A DNA stretch of 64,000 bases from positions 1,488,001 to 1,552,000 of the forward strand of contig NZ_PJNE01000001.1 of assembly GCF_002846495.1 (NCBI RefSeq), written 5' to 3'. The translations under genes and the position numbers were made by a program. The DNA is from Phycicoccus duodecadis (lineage in GTDB: Bacteria; Actinomycetota; Actinomycetes; Actinomycetales; Dermatophilaceae). The notes under the pieces were generated by a model. That model was not told the origin of the DNA. It searched no databases and was given only the letters and a program-made list of their open reading frames with translations. Positions 35,802 to 43,772 of this stretch are shown in pieces (position 1 is the first letter of the stretch; each line of letters begins with the position of its first letter).

Positions 35802-35983
35802 CGATGTCGGGCTGAGTCCACTCCTGACTCATCTCAAGCCGGAGCTCTAGTGCGTCCTCCACCGGAGGCCTGCCGCGGTTCACGGAGACGGCTGTCTGAT
35901 CATCGCTCATGCCGACGAGCGAACGCTCAAGGAGTTGGCCGGCTTCAACGCTTGAGTGAGTGCACCGCTGAGAAGGTGAGTGC

Positions 35984-36286
35984 ATGACATCGGACAAGCC
36001 TTGGCCAAGCGTGGCCGAGGTTGAGGCCAAGTGGGTCGCGCTTGTGCGTGGCACTCTGACCCGTGAGCAGGTGCACGAATGGACGATTCCTTGGGTTGAA
36101 GGCGACGGAGCCGGGTGGAACCGCGGCCTCGGGCACGTGGAGGACGGTGTGCAAACTCTGCACGGATTCTCTATGTCCTACGACCCGGCAACCCCACATC
36201 TGATCCACCATGGCCCGCCAGGCGTCTACGTGAAGACCAAGGAGGACATCGTGGCTGAGTTGGCCCGATGGATGGAGCGGCGCTAA
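35984..36286 (+). CDS. Hypothetical protein, possible orphan immunity protein
   Basis: A 100-residue soluble protein (MTSDKPWPSVAEVEAKWVAL at the start; GVYVKTKEDIVAELARWMER at the end). No family is recognised. It has no signal peptide or membrane segment. It starts shortly after the arm repeats and is followed by a second small soluble gene and a leucine-rich pseudogene. Rows of small soluble genes like this often are immunity genes left behind by polymorphic toxins, but no toxin gene is next to it. Confidence 0.6.
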   Translation: MTSDKPWPSVAEVEAKWVALVRGTLTREQVHEWTIPWVEGDGAGWNRGLGHVEDGVQTLHGFSMSYDPATPHLIHHGPPGVYVKTKEDIVAELARWMERR

Positions 36287-36374
36287 CCCAACACCCGGAT
36301 CTGCCGCGAACAGCGCGTCCGTCGATCGTGACGATTTGCGGCACGCTCCTTCCAGCCCCATCTAGGATCCGCGC

Positions 36375-36737
36375 ATGCACCGGGACGCAGCACTGCTGTC
36401 CGCACGCAGCGACTCATGGGAAGAACGCGCTGCCGCTGCCGAAGCGCTGGTGCTGGTCGACGGCGATGAGGCCGATGCCGCTGTCGCCGCACTGCTCGAC
36501 GACGAGAACCTCGCGGTTATCCGGCGTGCGGTGGCTTCGCTCCTGGCGAACCCGACGCCGCGCGCCGTCGGACGCTTCACGTCCTCCTATGCGACCGCGA
36601 GTGATCAGGTGGGCGACTACATGAACGACGAGTTGCGTGCCGCAGTGGCACTCAATCCCCCTGTGCGCATCACGCTGGCCGCCCTTGCCGACCAAGGCGA
36701 CGCCGGAGCGCAGATGGCGCTGGATTGGCTTAGCTGA
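36375..36737 (+). CDS. HEAT-like helical repeat protein (hypothetical)
   Basis: A 120-residue, Ala-rich helical protein (SWEERAAAAEALVLVDGDEA, then AAVAALLDDENLAVIRRAVA), with the pattern of HEAT-type repeats. The C-terminus LADQGDAGAQMALDWLS is also helical. Small HEAT-like proteins are common immunity proteins of contact-dependent toxins. The role here is inferred only from size and neighbourhood. Confidence 0.65.
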   Translation: MHRDAALLSARSDSWEERAAAAEALVLVDGDEADAAVAALLDDENLAVIRRAVASLLANPTPRAVGRFTSSYATASDQVGDYMNDELRAAVALNPPVRITLAALADQGDAGAQMALDWLS

Positions 36738-36788
36738 AACGCCCGCTCATGCCGCTGTTAACGCGGTTCTAGGTGACGTGCGGGTGCG

Positions 36789-37565
36789 TCATTGTTCGAT
36801 GCCTAGCTGCGCTCGCACCTGGGTGACCGACGGCGCGTAGTGGCGCCGGTTCACCATGCGCAGGTCATGCAGGCGCGGCATCGTCAGGAGAGGGGTTAGG
36901 TCTCCGTCGTCGATGGTGGTCAAGCCGTAGAGGTAAAGCCGTTCAATCTGGGTGAGGCCGGCGATCGGAGCCAGGCTCGCGATCGCGCCGCTCTCGCTGA
37001 CGTCGAGGCCGCGGAGTCCGGCCAGGCCTCCGACGTCCGACAGGGAAGTCAGCGGCAGGCACGACCGAAGGTCCAACCTGTTGAGGACCGGTGAGGACCG
37101 GTGAGGACAGCCGAGCAAGGGCGGTGGTGTCCTCGAGGGGAGCCCGGTACATGCCGAGGTGGGCCAGCCACGGCATCGTCTCGACGCCGTCAAGGGAGCG
37201 CACGCCCAAGGGTGGCTTCATCCGCAGTGACCGCAGTGAGGTCAGGTGTTTCAGCGCAAGCAGGTCAGGTTCGCGGTACGGGCTGAGGTACAGGTCTTCG
37301 AGCCGGTCTGTGCAGTCGATCGTGTCCTTGACCTGATCCCATGAGCACGACAGGACGCGAAGTCGCGGGAGGAGGGTCAGGTCAATGTAGAGCCCGGGGG
37401 CGACGTCCACATGGAGCTCTTCGAGGGTCGACCCGAGATTGTGCACCGGCGTCAGGTCGGTGATCCCCCGATCGAGGATGTCGAGCCGTCTCAGGGGCAG
37501 GTCCCGGACGAACTCGATGTCGCTGCCCACGAATCCTCGGGCGTAGTTCGCCACGAGCCCGTCCG
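36789..37565 (-). pseudogene. Leucine-rich repeat protein, frameshifted and 5'-truncated
   Basis: Reading from 37565 down, repeats such as LPLRRLDILDRGITDLTPVH and LPRLRVLSCSW give a leucine-rich-repeat protein. At 37083-37108 the unit GAGGACCGGT is duplicated in tandem. The 10-base duplication shifts the frame: the first frame stops at 36943, while the true continuation (NRLDLRSCLPLTSLSDVGGL, then IERLYLYGLTTI) is in another frame to 36789. Removing one unit restores a continuous reading. Its 5' end is fused in frame to an adenylation enzyme, so the original start is lost. Confidence 0.75.
37083..37108. repeat. Tandem 10-bp duplication that breaks the leucine-rich gene
   Basis: GAGGACCGGT occurs twice, followed by a partial third GAGGAC. 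Ten bases is not a multiple of three, so the duplication causes a frameshift in the leucine-rich repeat gene. Confidence 0.85.
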
Positions 37566-38832
37566 CGCCGGAACCGCCGGGCAGCGAGAGCAGGGCACTG
37601 TCGATCTCCCCCAGCTCGATCCGCCGGCCGCCCACCTTGACCTGGTCGTCGGCGCGCCCCTGGAACAGCAGACCCACGCCGTCGAAGCGGACGACGTCGC
37701 CGCTGCGATAGGCGCGGTCCCAGCCGAGAGCCGGCATGGGCGCGTACACCGCCGCGTCCTTATCGGGGTCGAGGTAGCGGGCCAGCCCGACCCCGCCGAT
37801 GATGAGCTCGCCCGGATCCCCGGGCGGGACTCGCCGCCCGTCAGGGCCGACGACCGCGAGGTCCCAGCCGTTCAGGGGCAGCCCGATGCGCACGGGAGGC
37901 TCCCCGGTCAGGCGTGCGCCGCATGCGACCACGGTGGCTTCCGTGGGGCCGTAGGTGTTCCACACCTCGCGCTCCGCGGTGGCCAGCCGGGCGCCGATCT
38001 CGGGAGGGCACGCCTCGCCCCCGAGGATCAGGAGCCGGACGGCGTCGAGGGCCTCGGTCGGCCACAGGGCCACCAGGGTGGGGACCGTCGAGACGACCGT
38101 GATCCCGTTCGCCAGCAACCACGGCCCCAGGTCCATCCCGGAGCGCACCAGCGACCGGGGCGCGGGCACCAGGCACGCCCCGTGGCGCCACGCGAGCCAC
38201 ATCTCCTCGCAGCTGGCGTCGAACGCCACCGACAGCCCCGCCATGACGCGGTCTCCCGGTCTGATCGGACTCTCCTGGAAGAACATCCGCGCCTCAGCAT
38301 CGACGAAGGCCGCCGCGCTGCGGTGGGAGACCGCCACGCCCTTCGGGGTCCCGGTCGAACCCGACGTGAAGATGACCCACGCGTCGTCGTCGAGCCCCGG
38401 GTCCTCGGCCGGCGCCGGGTCGACGTCGGCCGCGGCGGCCCGGATGACCAGGTCCGCCGTGAGCACAGCCGCCACCCCGGCCTCCCGGAACACCACCCGA
38501 GCGCGCTCCTCCGGGTCGTCATGGTCCACCGGCACGTACGCGGCGCCTGCGCACAGGACCCCGAGCACCGCCACGTACAGGTCGGTCGTCCCCGACGGGA
38601 TGCGGATCCCCACCGTGTCGCCCCGCCCGATCCCCTGCTCCTTCAGGCCTCGCGCCACCGCGTCGGCGGCCTCGAGCGCCTCCTCGTAGGTGAGGACCTC
38701 ACGCCCGTTGTCGATCGCCCGGGCGTCGGGATGGGCGTGCACGGTCGCGCGCAGGACGTCGACCAGGGTCCGGGGCTCGGCCGCGAGGTGCGACCTCAGC
38801 AGGGGGTCGCCCACGGGCGCCGGAGCCTCCAC
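37566..38832 (-). pseudogene. Adenylation (AMP-binding) enzyme, 3'-truncated; Pls/PosA-like NRPS
   Basis: About 420 residues of an adenylate-forming enzyme from a probable GTG at 38832. Core motifs are TSGSTGTPKGVAVSHRS, WNTYGPTEATV, YRSGDVVRF and VGGRRIELGEID. The start (DPLLRSHLAAEPRTLVDVLR) resembles the single-module Pls/PosA synthetases of about 1300 residues, which make poly-lysine-like products. Here it stops right after motif A8 and continues in frame into the leucine-rich pseudogene, so the motif with the catalytic Lys, the carrier domain and the C-terminal domains are missing. It is probably inactive. The start codon is uncertain. Confidence 0.75.
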
Positions 38833-39000
38833 GGCGCCATCGTGTCGTAGGCAGGTGAACAGCCGGTGTCGCCGGCCGGCGCGGAGGATCCTCGACGACC
38901 GGCACGGACCGTCGGTCCCCTGTCGACGCACCGGCCACCGGCCACCGGCGCACCGGCGCGACGCCGTCAGGGGATCAGTCCGGCGTCCGGTCCGTCGCCC

Positions 39001-39543
39001 TCATTCGTTGACCAGGACCGTCACGCCGAGGGCCGCGCTCACTTCGCGGCCCTGCAGGTCGGCCGGGACGGGGATGCTGACGGCCCGGGCCTCCGACGGT
39101 CGGCCGCCGGCGGCATGCGGCTCGTCACCGGCACCCTCCTCGTGGTGCTCCACGAACCGTCCGGTGCCCAGGAGCCGACCCTCGGCGTCGTAGAAGCCGG
39201 CGACGACCTCCAGCTCGAGCAGGTCGCTCACGTCGCTCGTCACCGTCACGGTGCCCCGCACCGACCGCCCGTCGAGGCGGGCGCCGTCGAGGCGGAACCG
39301 GTCGTCGAACGGCCCGGGGGCCCGGGCCACCGTGCCCGGGGCGGGGTGCAGGCTCGCGAGGGAGATCAGGCCCGGGTCGGCGCTCGCGGCGGGCACGAGG
39401 CCGGGGAGCGCGGTGCGGGCGGTCCTCGGCGCGACCGGGGCCGCCGACGCCCCCTCGCCGTGGGTCGTCGTCGCCACGACCCAGCCGGCGCCGAACAGGA
39501 CGACGAGGGCGAGGACGAGGGCGGCGGGCTTCCAGCGGGTCAT
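39001..39543 (-). CDS. Membrane-anchored or secreted protein of unknown function
   Basis: A 180-residue protein from ATG 39543. The N-terminus (MTRWKPAALVLALVVLFGAG) is a signal anchor or uncleaved signal, with the rest outside the cell. The C-terminal part (DVSDLLELEVVAGFYDAEGR, LGTGRFVEHHEEG, VSAALGVTVLVNE) looks like a small beta-sandwich of the FxLYD type. It lies 65 bases after the alkaline phosphatase gene, separated by a hairpin. Function unknown. Confidence 0.7.
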   Translation of the reverse strand: MTRWKPAALVLALVVLFGAGWVVATTTHGEGASAAPVAPRTARTALPGLVPAASADPGLISLASLHPAPGTVARAPGPFDDRFRLDGARLDGRSVRGTVTVTSDVSDLLELEVVAGFYDAEGRLLGTGRFVEHHEEGAGDEPHAAGGRPSEARAVSIPVPADLQGREVSAALGVTVLVNE

Positions 39544-39560
39544 GAGGTCTCCCGATGCGA

Positions 39561-39588
39561 GGTGGGGGCGAGGGCGTCCGCCCCCACC
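39561..39588 (-). terminator. Hairpin terminator after the alkaline phosphatase gene
   Basis: GGTGGGGGC (39561-39569) and GCCCCCACC (39580-39588) form a perfect nine-base-pair stem with a ten-base loop, 20 bases after the stop of the phosphatase gene. It also spans the start of the next gene's leader, so it could act as an attenuator. Confidence 0.6.
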
Positions 39589-39608
39589 CCCACCCCGCGG
39601 CTCGGTCG

Positions 39609-41105
39609 TCAGCGGACGACGCCAAGGGCGCCGCCGACGATGTCGAACAGGTCGGTGTTGTCGATCTCGCCGGAGACCTTCTCGGACGAGGGTCCGTAGC
39701 CGAAGATCGGCACGTCCGCCCCGGTGTGGTTGCCCGAGAGGTACGTGAGCCACAGGCTCGCCTCGGGAGAGCCGTCCTGGACCCCGGCCGGGTCGTCGGC
39801 GGTCCGGAACGTGGCGGGGGCGAAGTTCTTGACGTTCCCGGCACCCGAGCCGTTGATCGGGCCCGCGGAGCGGGCCGGGTCCTTGACGTTGCCCGTCGTG
39901 CGCAGCGTGGTCGAGTTGTTCGCCGGGTTGCCGCTGTCGTTGTTGGTGGGCGGGGCGGCGGCCTCGGCGTTGGTGAAGGTGCCCTTCTCGATGATGTTGA
40001 AGCCGGCGCACTCGTGGTCGGCGGTGACGATGACCAGGGTGTGCCCGTCCTTCTTCGCGAAGTCGAGGGCGACCTTCACGGCGTCGTCGAAGGCCTTGGT
40101 CTCCTCGAGGGTCTGGGCGGCGTCGTTGGCGTGCGAGCGCTTGTCGATCAGCGCGCCCTCGACCTGGAGGTAGAAGCCGTTGCCCTTGGCGCTGCGGTCC
40201 TTGAGCAGGTCGATCGCCTTGGTGGCCATCTCGGGCAGCGACGGCTCGGCGGCCTGCGCGCTGGCCGGGTTCTCCCGCTTGTACTTCTCGATCGTGAGGT
40301 TGCCCTTGTTGAAGAGGCCGAAGACCTTCTGGCCGGAGGCGCCCTGGAGGTCGGCACGCGTCGCGACCGTCTGGGTCGCGGGCGACCCCAGGACCGCGTA
40401 GCCCTGCGACGTCAGGGCCTGCTCGTCGGCGGCGTCGAAGCGCGAGAGGCCACCCCCGAGGATGACGTCGGCGGTCCCGTTGCGAGCGATCTGGTCGGCG
40501 ATGGGCGTCACCCGCACGTCAGAGGTCGGCAGGGCCGAGCCGGTGATCACGAGGTCCTGGCACGCCGCGGCGCTGTAGGTCGGGCCCTGGCACCCGCGAG
40601 CGAGGGCGTGGCTCATCTGGCCCGCCGGCGTCGCGTCGGTGATCTCGGCCGTGGAGACGTTCCCGGTGGCGTACCCGGCGTTCTTCGCGAGCTCCATGAC
40701 GGTCGGGGCGACCGTGCCCTTGGCGTCCACGCCGAGCGCCGCGTTGTACGTCTTGACACCACTCGCCCAGGCGGTCGCCGCCGAGGCGGAGTCGGTGACG
40801 TAGTTGGGCCTGAAGTCGGGCTCGCCCGGCTGGCCGGAGTTCTTCTCGACCGAGTAGGTGGCGTTCTGGCCGACGACCGGCATGGTCTCCATGGCCAGCC
40901 GACCGTTCGCTCCCGCATACCGCAGGCGGGCGGCGTCCACGTGGGTCCGGCCCATCCCGTCGCCCAGCAGGTAGATGACGTTCTTGACCCGGCCCTGGTT
41001 CGAGGCCTCCGCGGACGGCGTGGGCGTCGCCACCGCCGTCGCGGCTCCGGCGACGACGGCCACAGCGGCCAGGGCCGCGCCGGTGGTCTTGGTTCCGATG
41101 CGCAT
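39609..41105 (-). CDS. Secreted alkaline phosphatase, PhoA family
   Basis: A 498-residue protein with a Sec or Tat-type signal (MRIGTKTTGAALAAVAVVAG...), then LGDGMG with the first metal-binding Asp, the nucleophile Ser in VTDSASAATAWASGVKT, metal ligands in GALIDKRSHANDA and TADHECAGF, and His in SGNHTGADVPIFGYGP. It hydrolyses phosphate monoesters outside the cell using Zn and Mg. AAGGA precedes the ATG. A PHO-box-like repeat lies 81 bases upstream, consistent with PhoP activation under phosphate starvation. Between att copies 2 and 3, but composition is core-like. Confidence 0.94.
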   Translation of the reverse strand: MRIGTKTTGAALAAVAVVAGAATAVATPTPSAEASNQGRVKNVIYLLGDGMGRTHVDAARLRYAGANGRLAMETMPVVGQNATYSVEKNSGQPGEPDFRPNYVTDSASAATAWASGVKTYNAALGVDAKGTVAPTVMELAKNAGYATGNVSTAEITDATPAGQMSHALARGCQGPTYSAAACQDLVITGSALPTSDVRVTPIADQIARNGTADVILGGGLSRFDAADEQALTSQGYAVLGSPATQTVATRADLQGASGQKVFGLFNKGNLTIEKYKRENPASAQAAEPSLPEMATKAIDLLKDRSAKGNGFYLQVEGALIDKRSHANDAAQTLEETKAFDDAVKVALDFAKKDGHTLVIVTADHECAGFNIIEKGTFTNAEAAAPPTNNDSGNPANNSTTLRTTGNVKDPARSAGPINGSGAGNVKNFAPATFRTADDPAGVQDGSPEASLWLTYLSGNHTGADVPIFGYGPSSEKVSGEIDNTDLFDIVGGALGVVR

Positions 41106-41185
41106 GGCGTTCCTTCGTGCTCAGGTAGCGCACGGAGCGGCGCCACCGGCCACGTTAAGGACGATCGGCCCATCCGCCCGTGGCC

Positions 41186-41207
41186 CCTGAGTGACGCTCG
41201 GGTGAAC
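41186..41207 (-). promoter_or_regulatory. PHO box-like direct repeat before the alkaline phosphatase gene
   Basis: On the minus strand two 11-base units are adjacent: GTTCACCCGAG and CGTCACTCAGG. They match the actinobacterial PHO box (direct 11-base repeats with conserved GTTCAC-type cores) recognised by PhoP. Position and gene content fit phosphate control. Confidence 0.65.
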
Positions 41208-41300
41208 GTTCTCCCCCGGACGTCAGCGCGTCGAGCCGCCGACGGGTCGGCGCGCCGATCTTCGCCGCCCACGGGCGGGAGCGAGGTGCGGCAGCATGGG

Positions 41301-41345
41301 AGCTGGCGGGGGGACTCGAACCCCCAACCCCCTGTTCACAAGACA
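41301..41345 (-). repeat. tRNA-Thr 3'-end fragment, att copy 3 (left end of the youngest element)
   Basis: 45 bases match the tRNA-Thr 3' half, with differences at two positions (C for G, and C for T in the anticodon-loop part). It bounds the 13-kb element that ends at the intact tRNA and contains the integrase. Region 41346-41673 holds the arm repeats but no gene. Confidence 0.88.
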
Positions 41346-41415
41346 TCTTTGCGCCGGCCAGACACCCCAGTCGACCTGCGGAAACAGGTTCAATGGAGTG
41401 GCTTTGGGCCGCCTC

Positions 41416-41435
41416 GTGCCGCCCGCATGCCGCAA
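41416..41435 (+). repeat. Integrase arm-type direct repeats near att copy 3
   Basis: GTGCCGCCC (41416) and ATGCCGCAA (41427) start 11 bases apart, 71 bases from the att copy. The distance to the core is the same as at att copy 2. The second unit is degenerate. Confidence 0.5.
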
Positions 41436-41673
41436 CGGAGTCGGCGCTCACCCACTCCTGACTCACACTCAGGCGCCGCACCTTCACCGTGCGGTCGATC
41501 GCCGTCCGACGACTGGCTGAGCCGACAAGCCGAAGCAAATACGGCGCTTCCTATCGGACGCCCCCGGACAACGTCATCACGTATTCCTGAGGTCAAGGCT
41601 TGGCCGCATCGACATCGGGACTGCTGACGATTTGGTTGTCACTTCCGGTGTGGTGTTTCAGGCCGGAAAGAGT

Positions 41674-43048
41674 CCCGTGGAGTGGTGGGCTTTGAGGTCA
41701 TCTCGATGCCGACCGGTCAACCCTCGGTGAGGGCGACAGGGTCATCATGCTCGGTGGTGCCGATCTTGGCCATGGATTCTTCGGAGAGGTAGCGGCGTTC
41801 GTCGGTGGCCCATTCGTCGTGGGTGTCGGCCAGGACGGCTCCGATGAGGCGGATGACGGCGGCTTCGTTGGGGAAGATCCCCACGACCCGGGAGCGGCGC
41901 TTGATCTCCTTGTTCAGCCGCTCCAGGGGGTTGGTAGACCAGATCTTGCGCCAGTGCTCACGGGGGAACGCGGCGAAGGCGAGGACCTCGGCTTTGGCGT
42001 CGTCCATCAAGGGGCCGATCTTGGGGTAGCGGGCGGCGAGCTCGTCGCGGACCTTGTCCCACTGCTTGCTCATCGGTGCGAGGCTGGGTTGGGCGAAGAT
42101 CGTGCGGAAGACCGCGGCGACCATCTCGGACTCGCCCTTGGCCACGTGGGCCAGGACGTTGCGGATGAAGTGGACCCGGCACCGTTGGTGTGAGCTGCCC
42201 TGCAGGGCACGGGAGATGGCCGCGGTCAGGCCGGCGTGCTGGTCGGAGATCACGAGCTTGACCCCGGTCAGGCCGCGCTTCTTCAACCCGGTCAGGAACG
42301 CCCGCCAGAAGACCTCGTCCTCGCTGTCGCCGACGTCCAGGCCCAGGATCTCCCGCCGGCCCTGGCTGGTGACGCCGGTGGCCACGACGACGGCCTTGGA
42401 GGTGACCATGGCCTGCTCGGTGCGCACGTGCAGGTACGTCGCGTCGAGGTACACGTACGGGAACTCGACATGGTCCAGGCGGCGGGTGCGGAACGCCCCG
42501 ACCGTCTCATCCAGCCCGGCACAGATGCGGGACACCTCGCTCTTGGAGATCCCCGACCCACCGAGAGCGACCACGAGGTCGTCCACGGAGCGGGTGGAGA
42601 CGCCGTGGACGTAGGCCTCCATGACCACCGCGTACAACGCCTGGTCGATCCGCCGGCGTGGCTCCAGGATGCTCGGGAAGAACGAGCCCGCGCGCAGCTT
42701 GGGGATCGCCAGCTGGACGTCCCCGGCATGGGTGGTCAACAGCCGCGGCCGGGACCCGTTGCGTTCGGTGGTGCGGGTCTCGGACCGTTCGTAGCGGCCG
42801 GCGCCGACCGCGGCCGCCGCCTCGGTCTCGATCAGCTCCTGCATCGCCACCCGGACGCATTCACGGATGAAATCGGTGCCCTCGCCGGTGCGGAACACCT
42901 CGAACAGCTCGGACACGGCAGACTGGGACAAGGCCATCGGTGAGGTCTCCTTCGATGCGTGCTTGGCGGTACACATCGAGAATCTCGCCGGTGGCCCCCT
43001 TCTATTCAGGACGCCGCGCCGTCACCCCAAACCCCACCACTCCACGGG
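41674..43048 (-). mobile_element. IS256-family insertion sequence
   Basis: The element is bounded by 25-base imperfect terminal inverted repeats, CCCGTGGAGTGGTGGG at 41674 and its complement ending at 43048, with four mismatches at most over 25 bases. One transposase gene fills it. I see no clear 8-9 base target duplication at the ends, so the outermost bases are uncertain or the flanks have been rearranged. Confidence 0.8.
41717..42937 (-). CDS. IS256-family transposase (mutator type)
   Basis: A 406-residue DDE transposase starting MALSQSAVSELFEVF. Catalytic residues lie in YVYLDATYLHVR (Asp), VKLVISDQHAGL (Asp) and the NPLERLNKEIKRR block (Glu), with the typical C/H motif CRVHFIRNVLAH. The ATG at 42937 follows GGAGA; 13 codons upstream are also open. 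It appears intact. Confidence 0.93.
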   Translation of the reverse strand: MALSQSAVSELFEVFRTGEGTDFIRECVRVAMQELIETEAAAAVGAGRYERSETRTTERNGSRPRLLTTHAGDVQLAIPKLRAGSFFPSILEPRRRIDQALYAVVMEAYVHGVSTRSVDDLVVALGGSGISKSEVSRICAGLDETVGAFRTRRLDHVEFPYVYLDATYLHVRTEQAMVTSKAVVVATGVTSQGRREILGLDVGDSEDEVFWRAFLTGLKKRGLTGVKLVISDQHAGLTAAISRALQGSSHQRCRVHFIRNVLAHVAKGESEMVAAVFRTIFAQPSLAPMSKQWDKVRDELAARYPKIGPLMDDAKAEVLAFAAFPREHWRKIWSTNPLERLNKEIKRRSRVVGIFPNEAAVIRLIGAVLADTHDEWATDERRYLSEESMAKIGTTEHDDPVALTEG

Positions 43049-43355
43049 GCGCTGTCTGCAGGCATGTCGACATCCTTCCAGCGAGGCCTCCCGGGCCCCA
43101 CAGAACTGGTGTCAACCGAACCTTCAGCAGTCCCCTCACACACCAAATGGACCAGAATTTAGGGGGGTGTACGGGGGCGTGGAACCCCGACGCGAGTTCA
43201 GCAGGAAATCCCGCCATTGTGGACGCGCTCCCTCTGTACCGCGTCGCCTCCTCTGCAATGGGCCACAGTCTTGCGCGGACTGCCGTTTTAAGAAAAAGCA
43301 AGAACCGCAGCGAGGGCGCCGAGTCCCCGTCTACTATCGGCTCCGCGCCGCGGAG
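43049..43355. other. Non-coding stretch between IS256 and the immunity gene
   Basis: No reading frame with a ribosome site or similarity is seen here. GC is lower than in the flanking core. It probably is the remains of the tail of the RHS locus, cut by the IS256 insertion. Confidence 0.5.
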
Positions 43356-43772
43356 TCACTGTGCCCTATCCCTCTGGTCCGGATCCAACGGAATGACGGG
43401 ACAGCTGGCCAGAAGCAGGTGAAGCAGTTCCACAGACTCTCTGCGTGAAACAGTCGGCAATTGCTCGAAGTCACGCAGCGCGACATCCAAGGTGAAGACA
43501 CCCATTGTCCCGTCGCATCGTAGCGGCGTCACCATGCAGCGAAGCACCTCGCGCGCCTCCACTGCGAATGCCGTCATATAGACGCACTCAACGTCATTGG
43601 CGTTGTGCGCGAGCCACGTAGGACGCCCGGTCGCGCTCCAACCCGACGCTGCCGCAGCCTGAGTCAGTTGGTCCAACTCAAGCACCGAGAAACGCTTGAC
43701 CTCACCAGGAACCGCAGACCCGTTGTGCTTGACGCGCGGCCAGACCCTCACCGACCGCCAACGCACCCTCAT
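43356..43772 (-). CDS. Candidate immunity protein of the RHS toxin
   Basis: A 138-residue soluble protein beginning MRVRWRSVRVWPRVKHNGSA, with no known family. Its ATG (43772-43770) overlaps the TGA of the RHS gene in ATGA, the arrangement expected for a toxin and its immunity gene. No signal peptide is present, so it would act in the cytoplasm on toxin that enters from a sister cell. The assignment rests on position, size and coupling. Confidence 0.7.
   Translation of the reverse strand: MRVRWRSVRVWPRVKHNGSAVPGEVKRFSVLELDQLTQAAAASGWSATGRPTWLAHNANDVECVYMTAFAVEAREVLRCMVTPLRCDGTMGVFTLDVALRDFEQLPTVSRRESVELLHLLLASCPVIPLDPDQRDRAQ

Noticed and set aside
35476..35850. Frames running through att copy 2
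   Set aside because: They translate tRNA and IS remnants; the same kind of frame recurs at all att copies and has no start signal.
33136..41345. tRNA genes at the three att copies
   Set aside because: Only the 3' part is present. The 5' acceptor strand and D-arm are missing, so no tRNA can be made.
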